Source of the DNA: an uncultured Acidobacteriota bacterium
GTDB lineage: Bacteria > Acidobacteriota > Thermoanaerobaculia > UBA5066
Assembly: GCA_937888435.1 (NCBI GenBank)
Contig: CALAQS010000330.1
Span: 1-34,116 of the forward strand
DNA length: 34,116 nt
Reading direction: 5' to 3'
Under the pieces are notes generated by a model. The model saw only the letters and a list, made by a program, of their open reading frames with translations, did not search any database and was not told where the DNA came from. Every line of letters begins with the position of its first letter. Position 1 is the stretch's first letter. A program made the position numbers and the translations under genes. This document shows, piece by piece, positions 1 through 8,097 of this stretch.

Positions 1-72
1 TGCGGACGCTTTCCAGCCGGTACAGCACGGCCCGGAGGATAAACGAAGGGCTACTCGTGTCTCTCCACGACG

Positions 73-1383
73 CTAAAGCGTGCCGACGACGAACGGCAGC
101 GATTCGACCCTTGCACCCGCGGGAGCGATCGTGAAGCAGCCCGCGAGGCGGTCGTAGAACGTGGCGTTCGGTTTCGCGCTCGGGCCGAGCTCCACGACGA
201 GGAGGGGCTCACCCTTCTCCACGGCGTCGCCCGGCTTTTTCTTCACGCGAAAGCCCGAAGCCGGGTCGACGACGTCGTCTTTCTTCGCGCGTCCGCAACC
301 GAGCTCGATCGCGAGGAGGCCGACCTCCCGCGTCGCGATGCGCGTGACCACGCCGGAGGCAGGCGCCGGGACGTCGCGCCGCGAAACGGCCTGCGGGAGC
401 CGCTTCGGCTCGTCGCAGACGCCCGGGTCCCCACCCTGCGCCGCGATGAGCTTCCGGAAAACCTCCAGAGCCCGCCCGTCGGAGAGGGCGGCGTTGAGGC
501 GCCGGCGGGCGTCCTTCGCGCTCGTCTCGAGGCCGGCGGCGAGGACGAGGTCGGCGCCCAGAAGGAGCGTGTTCTCGCGCAGGTCGGCCGGCCCTTCCCC
601 GCCGAGCATGCGAATCGACTCTTCGACCTCGTTCGCGTTCCCCACGGCCTCGCCAAGCGGGCGATCCATCGCCGTCAGGTAGCCCGAGGCCTTGCGGCCC
701 GTCGCCCGCGTCGTTTCGACGAGAGCCTTCCCGAGTCGCTCGGCGTCCTTCGGATCCGCCATGAACGCCCCGTTTCCTGTCTTCACGTCGAAGGCCACGG
801 CGGAAGCTCCGGTCGCGAGCTTCTTGGAGAGGATCGACGCCGTGATGAGGGGAATCGATTCGACTGTGCCTGTCACGTCGCGCAACGCGTAGAGGCGGCG
901 ATCGGCGGGGGCAATCGAGTCGGTCTGCCCGATGAGCGCGCACCCGACGGTGTCGAGGAGCCGGTCGAACTCCGCCTTCGGAACCGCCGTCCTGAAACCG
1001 GGGATCGCCTCGAGCTTGTCGAGGGTGCCGCCCGTGTGCCCGAGACCGCGCCCCGACATCATGCCGGCCTTGACTCCGACCGCCGCCAGGAGCGGCGCGA
1101 GGACGAGCGTGGCCTTGTCGCCCACGCCGCCCGTCGAGTGCTTGTCTGCCACGAAGCCGTGCCGCGACAGATCCCATGTCTCTCCCGACCTCATCATCGC
1201 GAACGTCAGTGCGGCCGACTCGGCGGCGGTCATTCCCCGGCAGCACACCGCCATCAGGAAGGCGGCCGCCTGCTCGTCGGTGATCGTGCCATCCGTGACC
1301 CCGGTGACGAAGGCGTCGATCTCGCCTTCCGACAGGTCGCCGCCGTCGCGCTTCTTCACGATCGTCCGGACGAAGAGGCTCAT
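73..1383 (-). CDS. deoA: Pyrimidine-nucleoside (thymidine) phosphorylase
   Basis: MSLFVRTIVKKRDGGDLSEGEI..., KHSTGGVGDK and SGRGLGHTGGTLDKLE motifs; start trimmed to ATG at 1383, which overlaps the stop of the upstream gene (ATGA). Confidence 0.93.
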   Translation of the reverse strand: MSLFVRTIVKKRDGGDLSEGEIDAFVTGVTDGTITDEQAAAFLMAVCCRGMTAAESAALTFAMMRSGETWDLSRHGFVADKHSTGGVGDKATLVLAPLLAAVGVKAGMMSGRGLGHTGGTLDKLEAIPGFRTAVPKAEFDRLLDTVGCALIGQTDSIAPADRRLYALRDVTGTVESIPLITASILSKKLATGASAVAFDVKTGNGAFMADPKDAERLGKALVETTRATGRKASGYLTAMDRPLGEAVGNANEVEESIRMLGGEGPADLRENTLLLGADLVLAAGLETSAKDARRRLNAALSDGRALEVFRKLIAAQGGDPGVCDEPKRLPQAVSRRDVPAPASGVVTRIATREVGLLAIELGCGRAKKDDVVDPASGFRVKKKPGDAVEKGEPLLVVELGPSAKPNATFYDRLAGCFTIAPAGARVESLPFVVGTL

Positions 1384-2849
1384 TTCGCCGCGACGGGCGT
1401 CGCGAGCGTTGCCGCGATCTTCTCTCGCCACTCCCTCGCATCCTGGATGACCTTCGCCTCGTCGAGGGACGTGACGCGTTTGCCGTCCCAGAGGACGCGA
1501 CCTTCGACCATCGTGAGCGAGACGTCGCTTTCCTTGACGGTATAGACGAGGGTCGAGAACAGGTCCCACACGGGTTGCGTCCCCGCCCGGACGAGATCCA
1601 CCGCAACGAGGTCCGCTCGCTTCCCGGGCTCCAGCGAGCCGATCCGGTCGTCCAGCTTCATCGCCCTCGCGCCCTCGATCGTGGCCATCCGGAGGAGGTC
1701 CTTCGCCGGCAACACAGTCGGGTCCATCGTGGAGACTTTCGCAAGCTTCCCGGCGAAGTCCATCGCCTCCCACATGTCGAGGTCGTTGTTCGAGCCCGCG
1801 ACGCCGTCCGTCCCGAGGCCGACGGCGATGCCGGCACGCCGCGCCGCCACGACGGGTGCGACCCCGGACGCGAGCTTCATATTCGACTCCGGGTTGTGCG
1901 AGAGGCCGACGTGACGTTCGGAAAGGAGGCGGAGGTCGTCCGCGTCGCACCAGACGCAGTGGGCCGCAAGGACGTTCGGGCCCAAAAAGCCGATCGATTC
2001 GAGCCAATTCGTGGGCGTCGTCCCATACTTCTCGGCGAGCTGCCTCTGCTCGTCCCGCGTTTCGGAGAGGTGAATGAGAAGCGGCGCCTTGAATTCCAGC
2101 GCGAGTTCGCGCGCCGCAAGGAGGGACTCCTTCGAGTTCGTGAACGGCGCGTGCGGCGCGACCGCCGCGATGATGCGCGGGTGGCCCTTCCACTTCTCGA
2201 GGAACGCGCGCGTCACCGTGATCGATTCGGCAAGGTTCTTGTGGTCGGGCACCGGGAAGTCGAGCCACGTCTCGCCGAGGACGGCGCGCATCCCGCACCG
2301 GTCCACGGCCGACGCGACGTCCGACTCGTAGTAGTACATATCCGCGAACGTCGTCGTGCCGCCGCGGACCATCTCCGCGCAGGCGAGGAGCGTCCCGGCC
2401 TTCACGAAGTCGGGCGAGACGTTCTTGCTCTCGGCCGGGAAGATGAACTTCTTGAGCCAGTCCATGAGGGGCAGGTCGTCCGCGATGCCGCGCAGAAGGT
2501 TCATCGCGGCGTGCGTGTGCGTGTTGACCAATCCGGGCAGGACGACGGACCGGGGGCGGAAAATCTTCTGCTTCGGGGAATAACGAGAGAGCAGCTCCGA
2601 CGACGTCCCGACCGCGACGATCGCTCCGCCCTTGATCGCGACCGCACCCGGGGAAAAGACCCGGTCCGTCCCGTCCATCGTCATGACGTGCGCCGCCGTG
2701 ACGAGGGTGTCGATCGAAGAGACCGAAGATTTCTGCTTAGAAGGCGCATGGGGGGTCTGCGCGAGGGCGGCCGGAGAAACCGCGACCGCAAGCGCGATGC
2801 ACAGCGCCGCGACCAGCCAGGCGTTCCTCGCGCGCTGCGGGGTTCCCAC
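1380..2849 (-). CDS. Amidohydrolase, MTA/SAH (adenosine-type) deaminase-like, with N-terminal signal peptide
   Basis: VVLPGLVNTHTHAAMNLLRGIADDLPLMDWL, APHAPFT, GLGTDGVAGSNNDLDMWEAM motifs of the MtaD/TrzA family. Hydrophobic leader RNAWLVAALCIALAVAVSPAALAQ. Start codon uncertain (GTG 2849 or an upstream TTG). Confidence 0.85.
   Translation of the reverse strand: MGTPQRARNAWLVAALCIALAVAVSPAALAQTPHAPSKQKSSVSSIDTLVTAAHVMTMDGTDRVFSPGAVAIKGGAIVAVGTSSELLSRYSPKQKIFRPRSVVLPGLVNTHTHAAMNLLRGIADDLPLMDWLKKFIFPAESKNVSPDFVKAGTLLACAEMVRGGTTTFADMYYYESDVASAVDRCGMRAVLGETWLDFPVPDHKNLAESITVTRAFLEKWKGHPRIIAAVAPHAPFTNSKESLLAARELALEFKAPLLIHLSETRDEQRQLAEKYGTTPTNWLESIGFLGPNVLAAHCVWCDADDLRLLSERHVGLSHNPESNMKLASGVAPVVAARRAGIAVGLGTDGVAGSNNDLDMWEAMDFAGKLAKVSTMDPTVLPAKDLLRMATIEGARAMKLDDRIGSLEPGKRADLVAVDLVRAGTQPVWDLFSTLVYTVKESDVSLTMVEGRVLWDGKRVTSLDEAKVIQDAREWREKIAATLATPVAAK
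2725..2744 (-). repeat. AT-rich motif copy (CCTTCTAAGcagAAATCTTC, reads on minus)
   Basis: Exact CCTTCTAAG core; inside amidohydrolase CDS encoding PSKQKSS just after the signal peptide. Confidence 0.75.
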
Positions 2850-2860
2850 CGATTCATTTA

Positions 2861-2877
2861 CCTTCAAAGAAATCTTC
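2861..2877 (+). repeat. AT-rich motif copy CCTTCAAAGAAATCTTC plus TC-rich flank
   Basis: Preceded by CCGATTCATTTA, followed by TCGTCTCCTTCTCGTTCTTTCTCCC. Confidence 0.75.
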
Positions 2878-2902
2878 TCGTCTCCTTCTCGTTCTTTCTC
2901 CC

Positions 2903-3322
2903 TCACCTCGGCCCCTTGAATTCGAAGGCCAGCGGGAGCAGCGTCGTGAGCCGCATGCGGCTCACGACGCGCGCCGGCGTCGCGAGAATGACGTCGATGT
3001 CGCGGCACTGGTCCCAGAGCACCTGCCGGCACGCGCCGCAGGGCGATGCCGGCGGGTCGGTGTCCGTCACGACGGCGACCGCGCGAAACTTCCGCGCTCC
3101 CTCCGAGATCGCCTTGAACACGGCTGTCCGCTCGCCACACACGGTCAGGCCATACGACGCGGACTCGACGTTGCAGCCGCCGAAGATCGTGCCGTCCTCG
3201 GCGAGCAGCGCCGCACCGACCCGGAAGAGGGAGTACGGGGCCGAGGCGTTCTCGCGTGCCTTCTGCGCCGCGCCGACGAGGCGTTTTTCCTCGTCTGCCG
3301 TGAGGGGCCGGGTCGCGCTCAC
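2903..3322 (-). CDS. cdd: Cytidine deaminase
   Basis: GCNVESASYGLTVCGERTAVFKA and PCGACRQVL zinc-binding motifs; GTG start at 3322. Confidence 0.93.
   Translation of the reverse strand: MSATRPLTADEEKRLVGAAQKARENASAPYSLFRVGAALLAEDGTIFGGCNVESASYGLTVCGERTAVFKAISEGARKFRAVAVVTDTDPPASPCGACRQVLWDQCRDIDVILATPARVVSRMRLTTLLPLAFEFKGPR
2941..2970. repeat. 30-bp perfect palindrome GCGTCGTGAGCCGCATGCGGCTCACGACGC
   Basis: Checked base by base; lies within the 3' end of cdd. Confidence 0.95.
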
Positions 3323-3324
3323 TT

Positions 3325-4218
3325 CTACTTCGCCTTCTTCATGCGGGCCGCGGCGCGGGGATCCGGCAGAAACGCGTCTTCCGTCGCTCCCGACCGCCTG
3401 GTGCCGAGCGCCTGGACGAGAAAAGTCAGAAGGCGGACGAAGTCTCCTTTCACCCGCTGCGTCGTCTCGAGGACTTCCCGGTGGTCGAGCTTCTGCTTCG
3501 ACACGCCGGCAGCCATGTTCGTGATGCACGAGATGCCGAGGACGCCGACGCCCATCTGATTGAGCGCGATGACTTCGGGCACCGTGGACATGCCGACCGC
3601 ATGCGCGCCCCAGGCGCGGAAACCTCGGATCTCGGCCGGCGTCTCGTACGACGGGCCGTGGACACCGACATAGACGCCGCGCTTCAACGGGATGCGCTGC
3701 CGCTTCGCGACGGCGAGAGCGAGCGAGCGGAGGTCCTTGCGGTAGGCGTCCGACATGTCCGGGAAGCGCGGGCCGAGGTCTTCGTCGTTCGCGCCGATGA
3801 GGGGGTTCGTCCCGAACGCGTTGATGTGATCCTCGATGAGCATGAGATTGCCGGACTTGAAAGACCTGTCGATGCCGCCGGCTGCGTTCGTCACGATGAC
3901 TGTCCGGCAGCCGAGAAGGCCGAGGACGCGCGCGGGAAATACGACGGCCGGCATGGGGTGGCCTTCGTAGTAGTGGACGCGCCCCGAGAGAACGACCGTC
4001 GGAACGCCGCGCACCCTACCCGCCACGAGCGTCCCCGAGTGCCCGACCACGGCCGACGCCGGGAATCCCGGGATGTCGCCGTACAGGATGGTGACCCGCT
4101 CGTCTACGCCGTCGGCGAAGTCGCCGAGGCCGGAGCCCAGGATGACGCCGACGAGCGGCGGGTGCGGCAGCCGTCCGCGCAGCCACTCCGCGGCGCCCGA
4201 GAGCCTGGAATCCATCAC
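3325..4218 (-). CDS. punA: Purine nucleoside phosphorylase (class I, trimeric)
   Basis: GVILGSGLGDFAD, GRVHYYEGH, VTNAAGGI, GPSYETPAEIR, GMSTVPEVI motifs. Confidence 0.94.
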   Translation of the reverse strand: MMDSRLSGAAEWLRGRLPHPPLVGVILGSGLGDFADGVDERVTILYGDIPGFPASAVVGHSGTLVAGRVRGVPTVVLSGRVHYYEGHPMPAVVFPARVLGLLGCRTVIVTNAAGGIDRSFKSGNLMLIEDHINAFGTNPLIGANDEDLGPRFPDMSDAYRKDLRSLALAVAKRQRIPLKRGVYVGVHGPSYETPAEIRGFRAWGAHAVGMSTVPEVIALNQMGVGVLGISCITNMAAGVSKQKLDHREVLETTQRVKGDFVRLLTFLVQALGTRRSGATEDAFLPDPRAAARMKKAK

Positions 4219-4225
4219 GTGCCTC

Positions 4226-5473
4226 CTAGCCCATCAGAATGCCGGCGATCGCCGCCGTCATGAAGCTCACGAGGGAACCCCCGAGAAGGGCCCGGAAGCC
4301 CAGCCGCGCGAGGTCGGACTTGCGCGACGGCGCGAGGCCGCCGATCCCGCCGATCTGGATGCCGATCGACGAGAAGTTCGCGAAGCCGCACAGGGCGAAA
4401 GTCGCGATGACCTTTCCCTTCTCCGAGAGCGTGCCGACGACGTCCTTCATCATCGAGAAGGCGAAAAACTCGTTGATGACCGTCTTGTTCGCGATGAGAT
4501 TGCCCACCGTGGCCATGTCCTTCTCCGGCGCGCCGAGGCTCCACGCGAGCGGCCCGAGGACCCATCCGAAGATCGTTTGGAGAGAGAACGCCGGACGGCC
4601 CCAGAAGTGTCCGGCCCACCCGAGGAACCCGTTCAGCATCGCGATGAGCGCCACGAAGGCGATGAGCATCGCCGAGATGTTGAGGACGAGCATCATGCCT
4701 TGCGAGGCGCCGCTCGCGGCCGCGTCGATGAAGTTCGCGCTCGTCTTCTCGACCTGCATCTTCACGGTGCCCATCGTGGTGGGCGTCTCGGTCTCGGGCC
4801 AGAGGATCTTCGAGATGAGGAACGTGCCCGGGGCGGCCATCACGGAAGCCGTGATGAGGTACTTCAACGGCGCCCCCATCGTCACGTAGGCCAGCATGAC
4901 GGCGCCCGAGACGTGCGCCATACCCCCGATCATCATCGTCAGAAGCTCCGACGTCGTCATCGTCGCGATGTAGGGCGCGATGAGGACAGGCGCCTCCGTC
5001 TGTCCGATGAAGACGTTCGCCGCCACGCACAGCGCTTCGGCGCCGGAGACCTTCATCGTCTTCTGCATCCCCCACGCCATGCCTTTCACGATCACCTGGA
5101 TGATGCCGAAGTGGTAGAGGATGGAGAAGAACGCGCAGATGAAGATGACGATCGGCAGCACCTTGAAGGCGAAGATGAAGCCCCTGAAGGGCATGCCCGT
5201 CTTCTCGCCGAGGGTGTCCATCGGCCCCGCGAGCCACCCGAAAAGGAAGCCCGATCCCTGGTCGGCGAACGCGATGGCGTGAGAGACGCCGTTCGAGAAC
5301 GACTCCAGCGCCTGCTTGCCGCGTTCCCAGTAGAGAACGACGAGCCCGAACGCCATCTGGAGCGCGAACGCCCAGCCGACCGTGCGCCAGCGGATTGCCC
5401 GCCGGTTCTTCGAGAGCGCGAGCGCCACGGCGAGCACGACCGTCAGACCGATCAGACCGGTGAATCGCCCCAC
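4226..5473 (-). CDS. nupC: Concentrative nucleoside transporter (CNT/NupC family)
   Basis: Multi-TM protein with GQTEAPVLIAPYI, ANKTVINEFFAF and FALCGFANFSSIGIQIGGIGGLAP signatures of CNT carriers. Confidence 0.93.
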   Translation of the reverse strand: MGRFTGLIGLTVVLAVALALSKNRRAIRWRTVGWAFALQMAFGLVVLYWERGKQALESFSNGVSHAIAFADQGSGFLFGWLAGPMDTLGEKTGMPFRGFIFAFKVLPIVIFICAFFSILYHFGIIQVIVKGMAWGMQKTMKVSGAEALCVAANVFIGQTEAPVLIAPYIATMTTSELLTMMIGGMAHVSGAVMLAYVTMGAPLKYLITASVMAAPGTFLISKILWPETETPTTMGTVKMQVEKTSANFIDAAASGASQGMMLVLNISAMLIAFVALIAMLNGFLGWAGHFWGRPAFSLQTIFGWVLGPLAWSLGAPEKDMATVGNLIANKTVINEFFAFSMMKDVVGTLSEKGKVIATFALCGFANFSSIGIQIGGIGGLAPSRKSDLARLGFRALLGGSLVSFMTAAIAGILMG

Positions 5474-5586
5474 GAAGACCTCCGCTTGTCGAAAGAGGCC
5501 GAAGAATACTCCACGGCGGGCCGGTCTCCGGCGGCCGCGCTCAGAGCTCGAGCGTCCCGGCGAGGAAGGCGAAGCTCAGCGCTCCG

Positions 5587-6024
5587 TCATTTCTCGTGCC
5601 GGCCGTGGTAACTCTGGCAAAGATAGTGGATGCCGACCATCATGACGGCCTCCCACGCATGGTCGACCTCGAGAGACCACTCCGGATCGCACGCCTTCAC
5701 CGTCTCGAGGAGACTGTCGAGCCAGAAGTCGTAGAGGCTGGCTCCTACCTCGAGCTGCCCGGATCCATGCCGCACCGCGACGTCCGAAAGATAGGCGTCC
5801 GGCGTCTGTTTGCGGTCATGCGCGACGAGAAGAAGGTGATGGAAAGAAGCTTTCAAAGCGCGCTTCTGCCGCACGAAGTCCGTTCCCGCGAATTTCCCGG
5901 CCACCTCGGGCGACGAGGCGATGAACTTCTCGTAGAACAGGTCGAGAAAGCCCGGCCGCGCCTCGCACCTCGCGAGGCTCCTCTCGAAGAGGTCGAGCGT
6001 GCTGGAATCCACGATGTCGCTCAT
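5587..6024 (-). CDS. Single-domain globin family protein
   Basis: MSDIVDSSTLDLFERSLARCEARPGFLDLFYEKFIASSPEVAGKFAGTDFVRQKRALKASFHHLLLVAHD...; globin-like spacing of the distal region and HD/H helix. Confidence 0.75.
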   Translation of the reverse strand: MSDIVDSSTLDLFERSLARCEARPGFLDLFYEKFIASSPEVAGKFAGTDFVRQKRALKASFHHLLLVAHDRKQTPDAYLSDVAVRHGSGQLEVGASLYDFWLDSLLETVKACDPEWSLEVDHAWEAVMMVGIHYLCQSYHGRHEK

Positions 6025-6131
6025 CAGGAGCCTCCCGGGTGCCGGACGCAATCGTCATGTGAGAGCTGGTCGCAGTATAGGAGCAGACGGGCCAGCCGTA
6101 TGCCTCGCGTGAGCCTGCGTCGGGCGGCTCG

Positions 6132-7304
6132 TCAGGCCGCCGGACGGATCAAGCGGAGGAAGCTCGTGCCGGTCAGCGGCGGAACGCCGAGATGCTCGGC
6201 CGCGGTCGCGCCGAGGTCGGCGAACGTCTTCCGCGTGCCGATGTCGGCTCCGCCCGTCACGCCCGGGCCCGCCGCGACCATCGGGACGTACTCCCGCGTG
6301 TGGTCGGTGGACGTGTCGCACGGGTCGCCCCCGTGGTCCGCGGAGAGCATGAGGAGATCGTCCGGACGAAGAGCGTCCACCATCCCGGGCATGAAGGAGT
6401 CGAGCTCCTCGAGGCACTTCGCGTAGCCGACGACGTCGTTGCGGTGTCCGTACTTCGTGTCGAAGTCGACGAGGTTCGTGAAGACGAAGTCGTCGTGGCG
6501 GTCGCGGATGGCAGAGATCGTCTTCTCGATGCCGTCGCGGTTCGAGACGGTGTGCACGGCCGTCGCGATCCCGCGTCCGGAGAAAATGTCCTCGATCTTG
6601 CCGAGGGCGTGCACCTTCAGGCCGTGCAGGGCCGCGCGGTCGAGAAGCGTCTCGCCCGACGGCGGAACGGAGAAATCCCTTCGCCGGTGGGTGCGCTGGT
6701 ACTTTCCGTTCGCCCCCACGAAGGGCCGGGCGATGACGCGGCCGACCCGGTGCGGGGGCTTCAGGATCTCGCGCGCCGCCCGGCACCACGCGTACAAGGT
6801 GTCGATCGGAACGACGTCCTCGTGTGTGGCGATCTGGAAGACGGAGTCTCCGGAAGTGTAGAGGATGGGCCGCCCGGTCCTCACGTGCTGGTCGCCGAGC
6901 TGCTCGAGGATCGTCGTCCCCGAGGCGGGCTTGTTCCACAGCACCTTCCGTTCGATCGCCCTCTCGAACGGCTCGACGACCTCGGGAGGAAAGCCGTCGG
7001 GATAGAGGGGAAAAGCCACGTCGAGCGTGAGCCCCATCAGCTCCCAATGCCCCGTCGTCGTGTCCTTCCCGGCGGAGGCCTCGGCGAGACGGCCGAAAGC
7101 GCCCGTGGGCGCGGGCAAGCCGGCGGGCGCGTCCGCGTACATCGTGTGCAGAAGGCCGAGCCGCGTCAGGTTCGGAAGGTGCGGCTTGCCGTCGCGGAGG
7201 ACGTGCTGAAGCGTCTGCTTGCCCTCGTCCCCGAAAAGCGCGGCGTCCGGCGCCGTTCCGACGCCGAGGCCATCGCAGACGATGACGATGACGCGACGCT
7301 TCAC
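6132..7304 (-). CDS. deoB: Phosphopentomutase
   Basis: MKRRVIVIVCDGLGVGTAPDAALFGDEG, GKDTTTGHWELMG, SADHGGDPCDTSTDHTREYVPM motifs. Confidence 0.95.
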   Translation of the reverse strand: MKRRVIVIVCDGLGVGTAPDAALFGDEGKQTLQHVLRDGKPHLPNLTRLGLLHTMYADAPAGLPAPTGAFGRLAEASAGKDTTTGHWELMGLTLDVAFPLYPDGFPPEVVEPFERAIERKVLWNKPASGTTILEQLGDQHVRTGRPILYTSGDSVFQIATHEDVVPIDTLYAWCRAAREILKPPHRVGRVIARPFVGANGKYQRTHRRRDFSVPPSGETLLDRAALHGLKVHALGKIEDIFSGRGIATAVHTVSNRDGIEKTISAIRDRHDDFVFTNLVDFDTKYGHRNDVVGYAKCLEELDSFMPGMVDALRPDDLLMLSADHGGDPCDTSTDHTREYVPMVAAGPGVTGGADIGTRKTFADLGATAAEHLGVPPLTGTSFLRLIRPAA

Positions 7305-7310
7305 GGCGCG

Positions 7311-8024
7311 TTACAGGCTTGCGAGCTTCTGCTGTGCGTCGGTCCGGAGAGGGGAATCCGGAAAGTCCGTCACGAGGCGCTGGTAAAAGCTCTTCGCCTC
7401 GACATTCTGTCCCGTCTGCTCGTAAAGGCGCGCCATCGTGAAAACGAGGACGTCCTTCGAGACGGGCGAGTCGCTGGCCTCGAGGTACCTCTTCGCCGTT
7501 TCGAGAGCTTCCTTCGGGCGGCCCGCCGCCGCCTCGGCGTCGATCGCCGCGACCGCCGCGACTCCGGCCGCGATCGTGCCGCTTTCGGACTTCGCGAAGG
7601 CCTTTGCCGCGTCGAGGTTCGCGCCCGTCGCCGCTTTCGGGCCGTCGAGCGAAAGCACGACGACCGCCGCGGCGCGGCCGGCCGGGGAAGATGGCGCATC
7701 CTTCACGAGGGAGGCGAGCTCCGACTTCGCCGCGGCGGTCCGTTCGGCGACGTCCTTGAAAACGCGCGCGCCGGGCGCTGGAGCCGAGTCGGACGCGAGC
7801 GGCGCGTCGAAGAGCGCCAGCGCGGAGGAAAACCGCGCGGCGAGACGGCCGTTTCTCAGAACGATTCCGCCCCAGATCGCGCCGAGGATAAGAACCGCGC
7901 CCCCCGCGATCAGCGCCCAACGCGTGGTCTCGGACCGGTGGGCGGCGACATAGTCGCGCGCATCCGTCAGCGCGTGCTGAAGCTGATCGGTCTTCATCTG
8001 TTGTTTCGTGAGTCGATTGGACAT
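7311..8024 (-). CDS. Membrane-anchored tetratricopeptide protein (YfgM-like)
   Basis: N-terminal TM (WALIAGGAVLILGAIWGGIVL) then TPR-like helices ending ARLYEQTGQNVEAKSFYQRLVTDFPDSPLRTDAQQKLASL. Confidence 0.7.
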   Translation of the reverse strand: MSNRLTKQQMKTDQLQHALTDARDYVAAHRSETTRWALIAGGAVLILGAIWGGIVLRNGRLAARFSSALALFDAPLASDSAPAPGARVFKDVAERTAAAKSELASLVKDAPSSPAGRAAAVVVLSLDGPKAATGANLDAAKAFAKSESGTIAAGVAAVAAIDAEAAAGRPKEALETAKRYLEASDSPVSKDVLVFTMARLYEQTGQNVEAKSFYQRLVTDFPDSPLRTDAQQKLASL

Positions 8025-8045
8025 GCGCACTTTCGAGGCCGCTCA

Positions 8046-8073
8046 GCAGGACGCGGCGCATGCCGCGTCCTGC
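8046..8073. repeat. Perfect 12-bp-arm inverted repeat, GCAGGACGCGGC-GCAT-GCCGCGTCCTGC
   Basis: Read directly; lies in the gap just downstream of the peroxiredoxin stop. No U-tract. Confidence 0.9.
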
Positions 8074-8097
8074 CCTCGCCGCGGCTTCAGCGTTTCC

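Noticed and set aside
6123-6141. Hairpin GGCGGC...GCCGCC at the deoB stop as a rho-independent terminator
   Set aside because: Short stem, no U-tract, overlaps coding sequence; common by chance at this GC content.
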